In this document: positions 1 through 7,436 of the stretch, piece by piece
Numbering within the stretch: the first letter of the stretch is position 1
Layout: each line of letters opens with the position of its first letter
Assembly (NCBI GenBank): GCA_016187175.1
Contig: JACPKG010000001.1
Span: 1 to 43,783, forward strand
DNA: 43,783 nucleotides
DNA from: Candidatus Saccharimonadota bacterium
GTDB taxonomy: Bacteria > Patescibacteriota > Saccharimonadia > Saccharimonadales > UBA10212
Reading direction: 5' to 3'
Position numbers and translations under genes: made by a program
Notes under the pieces: generated by a model
Told to the model about the DNA's origin: nothing
Database searches by the model: none
What the model saw: the letters and a program-made list of their open reading frames with translations, nothing else

Positions 1-809
1 CCAAAAACCTAAATGTCCTGAGGTCAGCTCGCATTGATACCGTATCTCTAGCCAACAACCACGTCTTAGACTTTGAATATGAAGCCATGGACGAAATGCT
101 GCAGCTGCTGGACAACACCAAGATTGCTCATGCTGGGGCCGGCCGGGATCGCTACCTTGCTTCAATGCCGGCGACAGTCCAAAAAGGCAAGGTGCGTATT
201 GGTTTAATTGCCTTCACTGACAACGAACCTGGGTGGGAAGCCGGAAAGAACCGACCGGGAGTTTTTTACGTACCGATAGATGTTGACGATCATCGTTCAC
301 AAGTGTTGTTGAGCCTAGTTGAGAAAATTAAACGGCAAGTGAACTGCTTAGTTGTTTCTGCCCATTGGGGTGGTAACTGGGGCTACCAACCGCCGCCCGA
401 GCACCCGCCGTTTGCCAGAGCTCTAATTGATGCTGGAGCCGATATTATTTTTGGCCACTCAACTCATGTTTTTAGGGGCATTGAAATTTATAAAGGCCGG
501 CCTATTTTGTACAGCACTGGCGATTTCATTGACGATTACGCGGTGGACGAAATAGAACGCAACGACGAGTCATTCATTTTCATGATCGAAACCCAACCCA
601 CTCATACTACAGGGTACGACCCTATAGCAGGCAGGAGTGAAATTAAGCGGTTGACACTTTACCCGACTGTTATAGACAATTTTCAGGCTAGATTAGCCGG
701 CGTTAGAGCCCAGGCGATTGCCGCCAAAATGACGCAGCTGTGTCAAAACCTGGGCACAAAGACAATCTGGCGTCCCGAGCGTCAATATCTGCAAATCCCG
801 CTTGCTTAG
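1..809 (+). CDS. CapA-family metallophosphatase (poly-gamma-glutamate capsule type), 5' truncated by window edge
   Basis: The open frame is already running at base 3, so the N-terminus lies outside the window and the ATG at 87 is internal. The visible 268 residues include SLANNHVLDF near the start (the NNH..D metal-site motif of CapA/PGA_cap proteins), then SAHWGGNW and a GHSTHVFRG motif followed by YSTGDFIDDY, all typical of this calcineurin-like fold. Family members are linked to capsule or poly-gamma-glutamate assembly and are often surface-anchored; any anchor would be in the missing part. The gene ends tail-to-tail with rtcB, overlapping it by four bases. The family call is firm; the substrate is unknown. 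Confidence 0.85.
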   Translation, partial: KNLNVLRSARIDTVSLANNHVLDFEYEAMDEMLQLLDNTKIAHAGAGRDRYLASMPATVQKGKVRIGLIAFTDNEPGWEAGKNRPGVFYVPIDVDDHRSQVLLSLVEKIKRQVNCLVVSAHWGGNWGYQPPPEHPPFARALIDAGADIIFGHSTHVFRGIEIYKGRPILYSTGDFIDDYAVDEIERNDESFIFMIETQPTHTTGYDPIAGRSEIKRLTLYPTVIDNFQARLAGVRAQAIAAKMTQLCQNLGTKTIWRPERQYLQIPLA

Positions 810-1957
810 CCTTTGACAACGGCTAGAGGCAGAAGTTTATGGATAGGACGCGCTAAGTCAGACTGAAGCTGAATAATTCGGTCAATGTTTTTATAAGCCA
901 TGGGTAGTTCGTCGTACTGGCCTTGACGGACATGGAAAACAATATCTTTCATAGCTTCGACTGCCTGTTCGTAAGTGAAGGTACGATTAGCTTCCCTACG
1001 GCCAATGGTACGGCCGGCGCCATGGGAACAAGACCTAAACGACTCAGCCGATTTTAGGCCCTGGCAAATGTAGCTAGCCGTGCCCATGGAGCCTGGAATA
1101 GACAGCCTGCCTTCGGCCTTAACCGCGCCCTTACGATGAATCAGCAATTTTTGGCCGTGATGTTTTTCCATAGCGGCAAAATTGTGATGCGTATCGAAGT
1201 GCTCCTTAATCGTGATAGGTACACCACATGCTGCGAAAGCCGATTTAACGCGCTTAAGCATCAGTTGCCGGCTAGCCTGCGCAAAGTTCAGGCAATAGTC
1301 CATAGCCTCTAAATACATCTGATACTCCAACTTACCGGTGGGGATGTAAGCCAAATCTGGCGTTGGCAAATCGGGGCTTTTGGCGGTGTATTGGCGGGCT
1401 ATCTTGTGATAATAATCAGCTACCCGTTTACCTAAATTGCGCGAACCACTGTGGATCATTAGCCATATTTGCCCGACTTCATCAGCTTGGATTTCAATAA
1501 AATGATTGCCCCCGCCAAGCGTACCAATTTGCTTGTCGGCCGCGCTCAATTGAGTTTTAATGACTGGATCTTTAGTTGGATGTTTAAAATAGGGGTGATG
1601 CTGAGGCTGTTCATGGTGGCGAAAGCCGACTGGAATCAGTTCGTGTGTTTTGAGTCTGATCGCCTCCAGTTTCTGGCGTCCAAGTTTATCGGCCTGAAGA
1701 TTAGTCTTAGCAGCCAGCACGCCACAGCCGATATCCACACCCACTGCGTTGGGAATGACACCGCCAATAGTACCAACCACGCCACCGATGGGCATGCCGT
1801 AGCCGATATGAAAATCCGGCATCAAGGCTATCCATTGGCGCGCCAGCGGATGATTAGCCAAGTCAACCGCCTGAGCAATGGCCTCATCGTACCCCTTTAA
1901 GTCGCTGGGGTCTGCCCAAATTTTGACTGGCAGCTTGCCCTTATTGACGATAACCAT
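806..1957 (-). CDS. rtcB: RtcB-family RNA ligase
   Basis: The 383-residue protein has the RtcB hallmarks in order: GVDIGCG (metal-binding Asp75 and Cys78), GGGNHFIE (Asn151/His152), IHSGSRNLG (His169), THHNFA (His258) and SCSHGAGR (His312, the guanylated histidine position). RtcB joins RNA 2',3'-cyclic phosphate or 3'-phosphate ends to 5'-OH ends using GTP and Mn2+. The length fits the shorter bacterial subgroup. Its start overlaps the end of the upstream ABC ATPase gene by 17 bases, so it is the last gene of a three-gene leftward operon with an exporter. No archease or RtcA gene is nearby. The biological substrate is unknown. Confidence 0.93.
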   Translation of the reverse strand: MVIVNKGKLPVKIWADPSDLKGYDEAIAQAVDLANHPLARQWIALMPDFHIGYGMPIGGVVGTIGGVIPNAVGVDIGCGVLAAKTNLQADKLGRQKLEAIRLKTHELIPVGFRHHEQPQHHPYFKHPTKDPVIKTQLSAADKQIGTLGGGNHFIEIQADEVGQIWLMIHSGSRNLGKRVADYYHKIARQYTAKSPDLPTPDLAYIPTGKLEYQMYLEAMDYCLNFAQASRQLMLKRVKSAFAACGVPITIKEHFDTHHNFAAMEKHHGQKLLIHRKGAVKAEGRLSIPGSMGTASYICQGLKSAESFRSCSHGAGRTIGRREANRTFTYEQAVEAMKDIVFHVRQGQYDELPMAYKNIDRIIQLQSDLARPIHKLLPLAVVKG

Positions 1958-2864
1958 ATAAACCCTTGGTAAGTCTTTTAGTCTCTTTTTCTATGCGCCC
2001 GTCACGCATATAAATAACCCGGCGGCAGACTTTGGCGACATCGGGGTTGTGGGTAACAATAATAAACGTCTGGCCTTTTTTATTAAGGCTGACAACCAGC
2101 TTCATAACGTCGGCAGTCATTTTGCTGTCCAGTTCGCCAGTTAACTCATCACCTAAGACGATGGCTGGATTATTAACAATTGAGCGGGCAATCGCCACCC
2201 GTTGGCGTTGGCCGCCCGACAGCTCATTGGGTGTATGGTGCAAGCGATCGGCCAGGCCAACACGTTCCAGCGCCAAAGTAGCCACTTCTTTCCTTCTACG
2301 GGGCCGGAGGCCGGCGTATTTTAACGGTAGACAGACATTTTCAAGAGCCGTCAGGGTTGGTATAAGATTAAAAGATTGGAAAACAAAGCCAAGTTCCCGG
2401 CTACGGACATCAGGTAAGTCGCGATTTTTTATGGAGGTCACACTTTTACCCTTAAGAAAAATTTGGCCGGCTGTAGGTTCATCCAGCAGCCCCAGCATAT
2501 TAAGTAGCGTTGATTTACCGCTGCCCGATGGACCCATGATGGCCACCAGTTCGCCCCGCTTAATTTCCAGGCTAACGCTATTGAGTGCATGAACAACGCT
2601 GCCTCGGTCTTTAGAACGTTTTTGGAGATTTTCACCAGTAACTAGGCGATAACTCTGTTCGTATTTTTCATTAACGAACAGCTCCTGGGCCTTTTGCAGC
2701 AGTTGCTCGGCAATCATATCTGGCTGGTTTTTGCCAAGTTGTTTTTCATAACTTTTTTGCAACTTCTGTATGGCCTTTTGGGCCCTAGCGGCATTCTTGC
2801 GGCTACCCAAAATGTAAGTCTTGGTGAGATTATTAAGTTTGAGGATCACGTCTGGCTCAGCCAT
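1941..2864 (-). CDS. ABC transporter ATP-binding protein, MacB/LolD-like, with N-terminal insertion
   Basis: The protein has Walker A GPSGSGKST (111-119), signature LSGGQ (215-219), Walker B AIVLGDE (234-240) and a switch His in VTHNPD, all typical of the MacB/LolD export class. It is 307 residues, against about 220-240 for the family, because roughly 65 extra, charged and helical residues (about 21-86) sit between the first beta strand and the Walker A region. The usual DEPTG after Walker B reads DELTG. It pairs with the FtsX-type permease two bases upstream and overlaps rtcB downstream. The substrate could be a peptide, lipid or antimicrobial; the sequence does not say. Confidence 0.9.
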   Translation of the reverse strand: MAEPDVILKLNNLTKTYILGSRKNAARAQKAIQKLQKSYEKQLGKNQPDMIAEQLLQKAQELFVNEKYEQSYRLVTGENLQKRSKDRGSVVHALNSVSLEIKRGELVAIMGPSGSGKSTLLNMLGLLDEPTAGQIFLKGKSVTSIKNRDLPDVRSRELGFVFQSFNLIPTLTALENVCLPLKYAGLRPRRRKEVATLALERVGLADRLHHTPNELSGGQRQRVAIARSIVNNPAIVLGDELTGELDSKMTADVMKLVVSLNKKGQTFIIVTHNPDVAKVCRRVIYMRDGRIEKETKRLTKGLYGYRQ

Positions 2865-2866
2865 GG

Positions 2867-4033
2867 CTATTCCTCTCTTATGGCTTTGACGATGTTAATT
2901 TTGACAGCGTGGTAGGCCGGGTAAAAACCAGCGATAATTCCTAAAATTACCGAAAAGCCAATAGCCAATAAACTAATCCGGGCCGACAATAAGAATATCT
3001 GATTGCCGCTCTCTTCCAAAGCCTTGTTGATGAGAACCACGGTTATGGCGCCAAGACCCCAGCCTAACAAGCCGCCAAAGAGTCCAATTAGCCCAGCTTC
3101 GGTTAGATACTCGCTTAAAATATTACGGGTACGGGCACCGATAGCTTTTTTAATGCCAATTTCGCGAGTACGTTCAGCAATTGACATTGTCATAGTGTTG
3201 ATAACGCTCAAGCCACCAACGATCAATGAAATAAGAGCCACGCCGAATAAAATGGCGTTGAATATGGAGGTAGCACTGGCAATTTGATCTTGGAAGACTT
3301 TAGGACCATTAGCCTTAACGCTCGGCACTTGCTTGTTGATTTTCTCGGCTAGTTGGTCGGGGTCGACGCCAGGCTTGAGATAGACGGTGAAACCATTAAC
3401 TACATCACCTGCTTTGATATTAGCCCGGACAATCTCAGGTAACTCGGCGTAGTAGATTTTTTGGACGTCAAGTAACGTCATAAAAACTTCGTTGTCTGGC
3501 GCCGTAAGTGTTTTGTTCATAATGCCGACGACTTCATAATCTTGACCGCGAACTTTAACCGTGCCGCCGACTTTAGCATTCAACTTTTTTACGAGGTCCG
3601 AGCCAACGCTAACCTTACCTTGCTCGTTAGCCTTAAGCGCCCGGCCGGAGCTGTAGGTTATCTTGAAACTTTCATACTGCTTTTCGATGTCAATCTCGCT
3701 GCCAACGATACTGGCCGGCGGGCCAAAACTGGCGGCGTCAAATTTCCCAGTTAAGGTCGTGACGACGGTAGCCGCCACAGCCGTCACGCCGTCTACCTTT
3801 TCGATCTGCGGTTTTTTGTGAATGTCCAGTGGTGTTGAAATAAATAGCGAGTCGCTACCACTAACCACTACTTTGTCGGCGTAATATTGAGTTCCGCCGC
3901 TAACTAGCAAGCTGATTTTTTCGGCCATGCTACCCATGACCGTAAAAGCAAAAATCCCGATAGTGATGCCGAAAATAGTCAGCAGGGTGCGCGTTTTGCG
4001 CCGGAACATGTTCCTCAGAATTTCGGTTATCAC
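2867..4033 (-). CDS. ABC transporter permease, MacB/FtsX type
   Basis: The 388-residue protein has one N-terminal membrane segment (TLLTIFGITIGIFAFTVMGS), a MacB-type extracytoplasmic domain of about 200 residues, and three C-terminal membrane helices of the FtsX domain containing RTREIGIKKAIGA. This is the standard architecture of MacB/YknZ/BceB-like permeases, which use mechanotransmission rather than moving substrate through the membrane. Translation starts at GTG 4033; no good Shine-Dalgarno is present. A -10-like TAAAAT lies seven bases before the start, inside a palindrome at 4040-4068, suggesting a leaderless message. First gene of the permease-ATPase-rtcB operon. Confidence 0.9.
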   Translation of the reverse strand: MITEILRNMFRRKTRTLLTIFGITIGIFAFTVMGSMAEKISLLVSGGTQYYADKVVVSGSDSLFISTPLDIHKKPQIEKVDGVTAVAATVVTTLTGKFDAASFGPPASIVGSEIDIEKQYESFKITYSSGRALKANEQGKVSVGSDLVKKLNAKVGGTVKVRGQDYEVVGIMNKTLTAPDNEVFMTLLDVQKIYYAELPEIVRANIKAGDVVNGFTVYLKPGVDPDQLAEKINKQVPSVKANGPKVFQDQIASATSIFNAILFGVALISLIVGGLSVINTMTMSIAERTREIGIKKAIGARTRNILSEYLTEAGLIGLFGGLLGWGLGAITVVLINKALEESGNQIFLLSARISLLAIGFSVILGIIAGFYPAYHAVKINIVKAIREE

Positions 4034-4039
4034 TTTTGA

Positions 4040-4068
4040 TATTTTAATACGCGGACCGTATTAAAATA
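4040..4068. promoter_or_regulatory. Perfect 12-bp inverted repeat, likely operator over the exporter promoter
   Basis: TATTTTAATACG and its exact reverse complement are separated by five bases (CGGAC). The repeat lies six bases upstream of the permease GTG start and overlaps the only good -10-like hexamer on the minus strand. No T-run follows it, so an operator fits better than a terminator. The regulator is unknown. Confidence 0.5.
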
Positions 4069-4143
4069 CAGCTCTCTTGATTTTTAAAAAAACAGGTAGA
4101 TAATTACTAAACATAAGTACTAAATAAAGAGGGAATTTATTTT

Positions 4144-4371
4144 ATGGAATCACTTGAAGATATAATTCCAGGCTCGTCCCGGGATCCAGCTGGAGGTAGG
4201 CAGTTTAACAGCTGGAGTGACCCAAATCCGACTTTAGCCGATTACCGCAAAAGACCAATAACTAGCGAAGTAGCAGATGATATGACTTCTCCTGAAGCTT
4301 TGGGGGTAGTGAGGCGTCTGATGGGATCCACAGCTCTTGCCACTGAAGTAGTACCTCCCGCTGCAGCTTAA
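4144..4371 (+). CDS. Small hypothetical protein
   Basis: A 75-residue hydrophilic protein of no recognised family, rich in Pro, Ser and Asp and without membrane segment or signal peptide. Support for a real gene is an AAAGAGGG ribosome site about ten bases before the ATG, an upstream AT-rich region, and its fit between two leftward operons. It is divergent from the exporter operon and convergent on the DUF3175 remnant, three bases from it. No function can be proposed. Confidence 0.45.
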   Translation: MESLEDIIPGSSRDPAGGRQFNSWSDPNPTLADYRKRPITSEVADDMTSPEALGVVRRLMGSTALATEVVPPAAA

Positions 4372-4373
4372 TC

Positions 4374-4481
4374 TTACTTTTCTTTACCAAAAACGCGCCG
4401 CAATTCTATTTTGGCCTGCTGCAGCGTCTCTTTACGGCTGGCGCTCAAATTTTTACCGGCGCGGTTAATATAAAAATTAAG
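4374..4481 (-). pseudogene. C-terminal remnant of a DUF3175-family protein
   Basis: The last 35 codons of this frame read like the conserved end of DUF3175 proteins, with FYINRAGKNLSASR followed by a helical tail ending RRVFGKEK. The family is normally about 100 residues. Upstream of this point the frame runs into the end of the LigD polymerase gene and no longer resembles DUF3175, so the 5' two thirds are gone. The simplest reading is a deletion that joined the ligD-pol 3' end to this tail. Expression as a frameshifted C-terminal extension of the polymerase is possible but unsupported. Confidence 0.55.
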
Positions 4482-5379
4482 AACCAATCCTGTCCATAAT
4501 TTTTTTGATATCAATACCTTTGCCGAGCACCGGCTGCCAAAGATCATTGACTCTATTGATTCGCCTGTGAATGTTTTTGATTGTGAAGTTTTTGGGATTA
4601 AGTTGGGCATCCACTTCATCCCAGTGCAGCGGTGTTGAAACAGTTGCTTCAGGGGTGGGACGTACCGAATACGGTGCGGCCAAAGTTTGACCCTGGCTAT
4701 TTTGTAAGTAGTCTACATAAACCCTCTTTTGTCTTTTAGCCGGGTACCGCTCCAAGCTAGTAATCCTAGGTAGCCGCTGGTTAACCAATGTCGCCAGGAT
4801 TTTAGCAAAGTCGCGCACTTGTTTATAAGTGTACTTGGCGCCCAACGGTATAAAAATATGGAGGCCGGTTTTACCGGAAGTTTTAGGTAAAGCTGGGATA
4901 GACAGTTCCTCGCAGACTGCCTGCACGGCTTTAGCGGTTTTTATGACTTTGCCAAAACCTACCCCTTCTGGATCAAGGTCTAATATTAACCAATCCGGTT
5001 TATTTAACCCACCGACGCGTGAATTCCAGGGATTGATCTCAATGCAACCCAACTGGACCATATATAGAAGGTGGCTCTGATCGGCGCAGACTAAATAATG
5101 TACGTCTTCATCCGTAGATTCTGAATGCAGAGTAATGGTTCTAAGCCAGGCTGGCGGCTTCTCGATATTTTTCTGAAAAAAGGCTTCGCCGTTGACACCA
5201 TCTGGCTGGCGTAACAAGCTATGCGGCCGGTTTTTTAGATACGGCAACATGATCTCAGCCACGCCTTCATAGTAATTAACCAGGTCACCTTTGGTGTAGC
5301 CGGTTTTAGGAAAGAAAACCTTCTCCAAATTGGATAGGTTTAACCTATCATGCTGATTCTTTCTGGCGGCTTTTTTCAT
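4477..5379 (-). CDS. LigD polymerase domain protein (NHEJ primase-polymerase)
   Basis: The 300-residue protein matches the archaeo-eukaryotic-primase-type PolDom of LigD, which adds nucleotides at broken DNA ends. Visible motifs are NLEKVFFP near the N-terminus, the catalytic LDLDP (Asp134, Asp136), and SGKTGLHI (Ser168 to His174 region) that binds the nucleotide. In most bacteria this domain is fused to the ligase; here it is a stand-alone gene whose ATG overlaps the ligase stop by four bases (ATGA), implying coupled translation. It is the third gene of the split-LigD operon. Its 3' end abuts a DUF3175 remnant. Confidence 0.92.
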   Translation of the reverse strand: MKKAARKNQHDRLNLSNLEKVFFPKTGYTKGDLVNYYEGVAEIMLPYLKNRPHSLLRQPDGVNGEAFFQKNIEKPPAWLRTITLHSESTDEDVHYLVCADQSHLLYMVQLGCIEINPWNSRVGGLNKPDWLILDLDPEGVGFGKVIKTAKAVQAVCEELSIPALPKTSGKTGLHIFIPLGAKYTYKQVRDFAKILATLVNQRLPRITSLERYPAKRQKRVYVDYLQNSQGQTLAAPYSVRPTPEATVSTPLHWDEVDAQLNPKNFTIKNIHRRINRVNDLWQPVLGKGIDIKKIMDRIGS

Positions 5380-6356
5380 ATCTTTGTCCTTGGCAGCTCC
5401 CTTTTAATATCAAGTGGGTCTTTGTCCGGGCGCAAGCCAACGAATATCGGCTGACGCATCAGACCCTCGGCGGTCCACTCTTCAAAATTAACTTCGCATA
5501 CCAATTTAGGTGAAACCCAGTGAGCCGGCGCGTTGGCTTTCACCTCGGCCTTAAATGGCGAGCTGTCACGCTCCAGTCTTAAGAGCCTTTGGTGCAGGCT
5601 TTTTAGTTGGCTAGGCGGCATACCGCTGGCATGACCAACAAATATAAAATCACCTTTTTGATAAACGCCTAGCAGCAGGGAACCAATGTAGCGGCGGCTG
5701 CCTCTTGGCTCGGTAAAGCCGCCTATGACCGCCTCCTGCCGCAGGTGAGTCTTAATTTTTAACCACAGCTGCCCGCGATAGCCTTCGAGGTAGGGACTAT
5801 CGGCTTTTTTGGCCATAATGCCTTCTAGCTCCCGCTGAACTGCTTTAGCAAAAAAAGCCTTACCGCGACCAACAATATGATCGCTATAGCGGATCATACT
5901 TTTCTTGGGCAGAATTCTTTTAAGAACTTCTCTACGTTGTATCAGCGGCCAGTCGCGTAAATCATGGCCATCGATCCAAAGCAAATCAAAGACACAATAT
6001 ATTAATTGGCTCTCTCGGCGGCGGCCCCAATTTTGCAGCCAGTCAAAACGCGAATGGTTATTCTTGTCCAAGGCTACCACTTCCCCATCCAAAACTACTT
6101 GACTTGTTAAGTATTTTCTAAAGCTGTCAGTGATTTCAGAGTATCTACTACTAAAATCAAGCCCATTTCTGGAATAAAACTCGGCCTTTTTGCCGTCCCA
6201 ACTGCCAATGGCTCTATAGCCGTCCCACTTGATTTCAAACAGCCAGTCATCTCCATCAAATGACTCACTGACTAGTGTTGCCAGCATTGGCTTCACGCTT
6301 CGCAGTATTTTACTTTTGGGCGTACCCGACCAATCAAGTTTAGGCGGACGAAGCAT
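5376..6356 (-). CDS. ATP-dependent DNA ligase, LigD ligase domain protein
   Basis: The nucleotidyltransferase motif I is EIKWDGYRA with Lys43 as the AMP-accepting residue; further motifs are LDGEVVALD, ELEGIMAKK and WLKIK. The C-terminal OB-fold region contains GGFTEPRGSR and the EGLMRQPIFVGLR ending typical of LigD ligases. At 326 residues it is just the ligase core plus OB domain. It seals nicks and double-strand breaks, normally with Ku, but no Ku gene is in this window. It starts 17 bases inside the end of the phosphoesterase gene and overlaps the polymerase gene by four bases. Confidence 0.93.
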   Translation of the reverse strand: MLRPPKLDWSGTPKSKILRSVKPMLATLVSESFDGDDWLFEIKWDGYRAIGSWDGKKAEFYSRNGLDFSSRYSEITDSFRKYLTSQVVLDGEVVALDKNNHSRFDWLQNWGRRRESQLIYCVFDLLWIDGHDLRDWPLIQRREVLKRILPKKSMIRYSDHIVGRGKAFFAKAVQRELEGIMAKKADSPYLEGYRGQLWLKIKTHLRQEAVIGGFTEPRGSRRYIGSLLLGVYQKGDFIFVGHASGMPPSQLKSLHQRLLRLERDSSPFKAEVKANAPAHWVSPKLVCEVNFEEWTAEGLMRQPIFVGLRPDKDPLDIKRELPRTKI

Positions 6357-6909
6357 ACTCGTCTCCTTTTTTTATAAGCAGCCAGGCATTTTTACTCATG
6401 TGCTCGGCTCTAACTAGTGCGAATTCACCTTTAAGTTTCTGGCCATGAAGTATGAATGTCAGGTGACCGGCTTTAAGTTCCTGCCGGAGTACTTTCTGTC
6501 GATCGCTAATGCTGGTCGGCTCACCCGACGAAACTTTGCCTTGCAAAGTTTTTTCGGGCAAGTACCAGCCGCGGTCCCAGATGACAACCTTACCAGCACC
6601 ATAATTGCCTTCTGGAATCACACCCTCGAATGTCCGATATTCATAAGGGTGGTCCTCAACCATCATGGCTAGCCGCTTATCGTGAGGATTCAACGAGGGA
6701 CCCTTCGGCACAGCCCAGCTTTTTAATACGCCATCCAGCTCTAGCCTAAAATCATAGTGCAGCTGGCTGGCATGATGCTTCTGAACCACAAATTCTAACT
6801 TTTTCAAATCAGCTGTTTTTGGCTGCCGCTGACTAACGGGCGGCGGCTTACCGACTGGTTCTGGAGTTTTATCAAAATGTCTCTTGCGGATATATTCAGC
6901 TAAACTCAT
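6340..6909 (-). CDS. LigD 3'-phosphoesterase domain protein
   Basis: The 189-residue protein carries the compact 3'-phosphoesterase fold of LigD, which trims 3'-phosphates and ribonucleotides at broken ends. The motif KHHASQLHYDFRLE aligns His45, His51, Asp53 and Arg55 with the known active-site spacing, and DHPYEY supplies His87 and Tyr91. It is the first gene of the three-gene operon. The ATG at 6909 has no Shine-Dalgarno but TAAAAT lies seven bases before it, so a leaderless transcript is likely. It is divergent from the 38-codon gene at 7045. Confidence 0.92.
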   Translation of the reverse strand: MSLAEYIRKRHFDKTPEPVGKPPPVSQRQPKTADLKKLEFVVQKHHASQLHYDFRLELDGVLKSWAVPKGPSLNPHDKRLAMMVEDHPYEYRTFEGVIPEGNYGAGKVVIWDRGWYLPEKTLQGKVSSGEPTSISDRQKVLRQELKAGHLTFILHGQKLKGEFALVRAEHMSKNAWLLIKKGDEYASSA

Positions 6910-6916
6910 TACTTAG

Positions 6917-6922
6917 ATTTTA
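6917..6922 (-). promoter_or_regulatory. -10 element of the split-LigD operon
   Basis: TAAAAT on the minus strand, preceded by TG and placed seven bases from the phosphoesterase start codon. This predicts transcription starting at or next to the ATG. Confidence 0.45.
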
Positions 6923-7044
6923 CATCTTCATCACTATCTGTTCACCTAAAAACAGCTGTCAGACAATTTCCATGAACCAAAATGTGACTTATTTTACATA
7001 CTAAAGCTTAGTCTAGCTATAAGCTGTAGATGATAGGGGGAGTC

Positions 7045-7161
7045 ATGAGTAAGCATGCCAAAACCGTTCGTGTCAGCGGCCATCGGTTAATAAAAGACGA
7101 CCATACGCCCTTGCCTTTTTTGATCAAAAAGAAGACCAATGCTGATAATCAGTATAAGTAA
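7045..7161 (+). CDS. Small basic protein, 38 residues
   Basis: This short frame begins ATGAGTAAGCATGCC and encodes a Lys/His-rich peptide (starts MSKHAKTVRVSGHRL, contains DDHTPLPFLIKKK). A strong purine-rich ribosome site (AGGGGGAG) lies a few bases before the ATG, and a TATAAG -10-like box lies about 20 bases upstream. It ends eight bases before the DUF2795-like gene, so the two probably form an operon. It belongs to no family I recognise. The ribosome site and operon position, rather than homology, support it. Confidence 0.55.
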   Translation: MSKHAKTVRVSGHRLIKDDHTPLPFLIKKKTNADNQYK

Positions 7162-7169
7162 GGTAAGTT

Positions 7170-7436
7170 ATGATTTTACTCTATAACCAACCAACTCTAT
7201 CGGACATCCAGGCCTTGACTAAGAGGATACCTCATTTCCCTTTTTCGGTTAAACAGTTAATTCAGCTGGCGCGCCAGGAGCACTTTCCTGAATCGGTCAT
7301 AAGATTTTACAAAACTTTTCCACCCGATGAAATCTTTGAGGACGCCGAGGATCTGATGGCCCGGACTGAACAAGTTGAGCTGATGCACCACGCCGAGCAA
7401 GACCAGCCCAGCGAACCGTATTTTGATGAACCTTAG
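7170..7436 (+). CDS. DUF2795-like small protein
   Basis: The 88-residue protein follows the DUF2795 pattern: a short N-terminal segment, then FPFSVKQLIQLARQ (the family's PASKQDLI..A-type helix), SVIRFYKTFPPDEIFEDAEDLM, and an acidic tail. Such proteins are small helical units of unknown or DNA-related role. It follows the 38-codon gene by eight bases with an AAGGTAAG sequence before the ATG. It overlaps the 3' end of galU by four bases tail-to-tail. The family call is moderate and no function is assigned. Confidence 0.6.
   Translation: MILLYNQPTLSDIQALTKRIPHFPFSVKQLIQLARQEHFPESVIRFYKTFPPDEIFEDAEDLMARTEQVELMHHAEQDQPSEPYFDEP

Noticed and set aside
1469-1900. Open frame of 143 codons on the plus strand opposite rtcB
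   Set aside because: It is fully antisense to a well supported gene and has no family features or ribosome site.
2032-2592. Open frame of 186 codons on the plus strand opposite the ABC ATPase
   Set aside because: It mirrors the ATPase coding strand and its composition is not protein-like.
4374-4619. A complete 81-codon gene reading through the ligD-pol 3' end
   Set aside because: Only the last 35 codons look like a known family; the front part is an out-of-frame copy of ligD-pol sequence.
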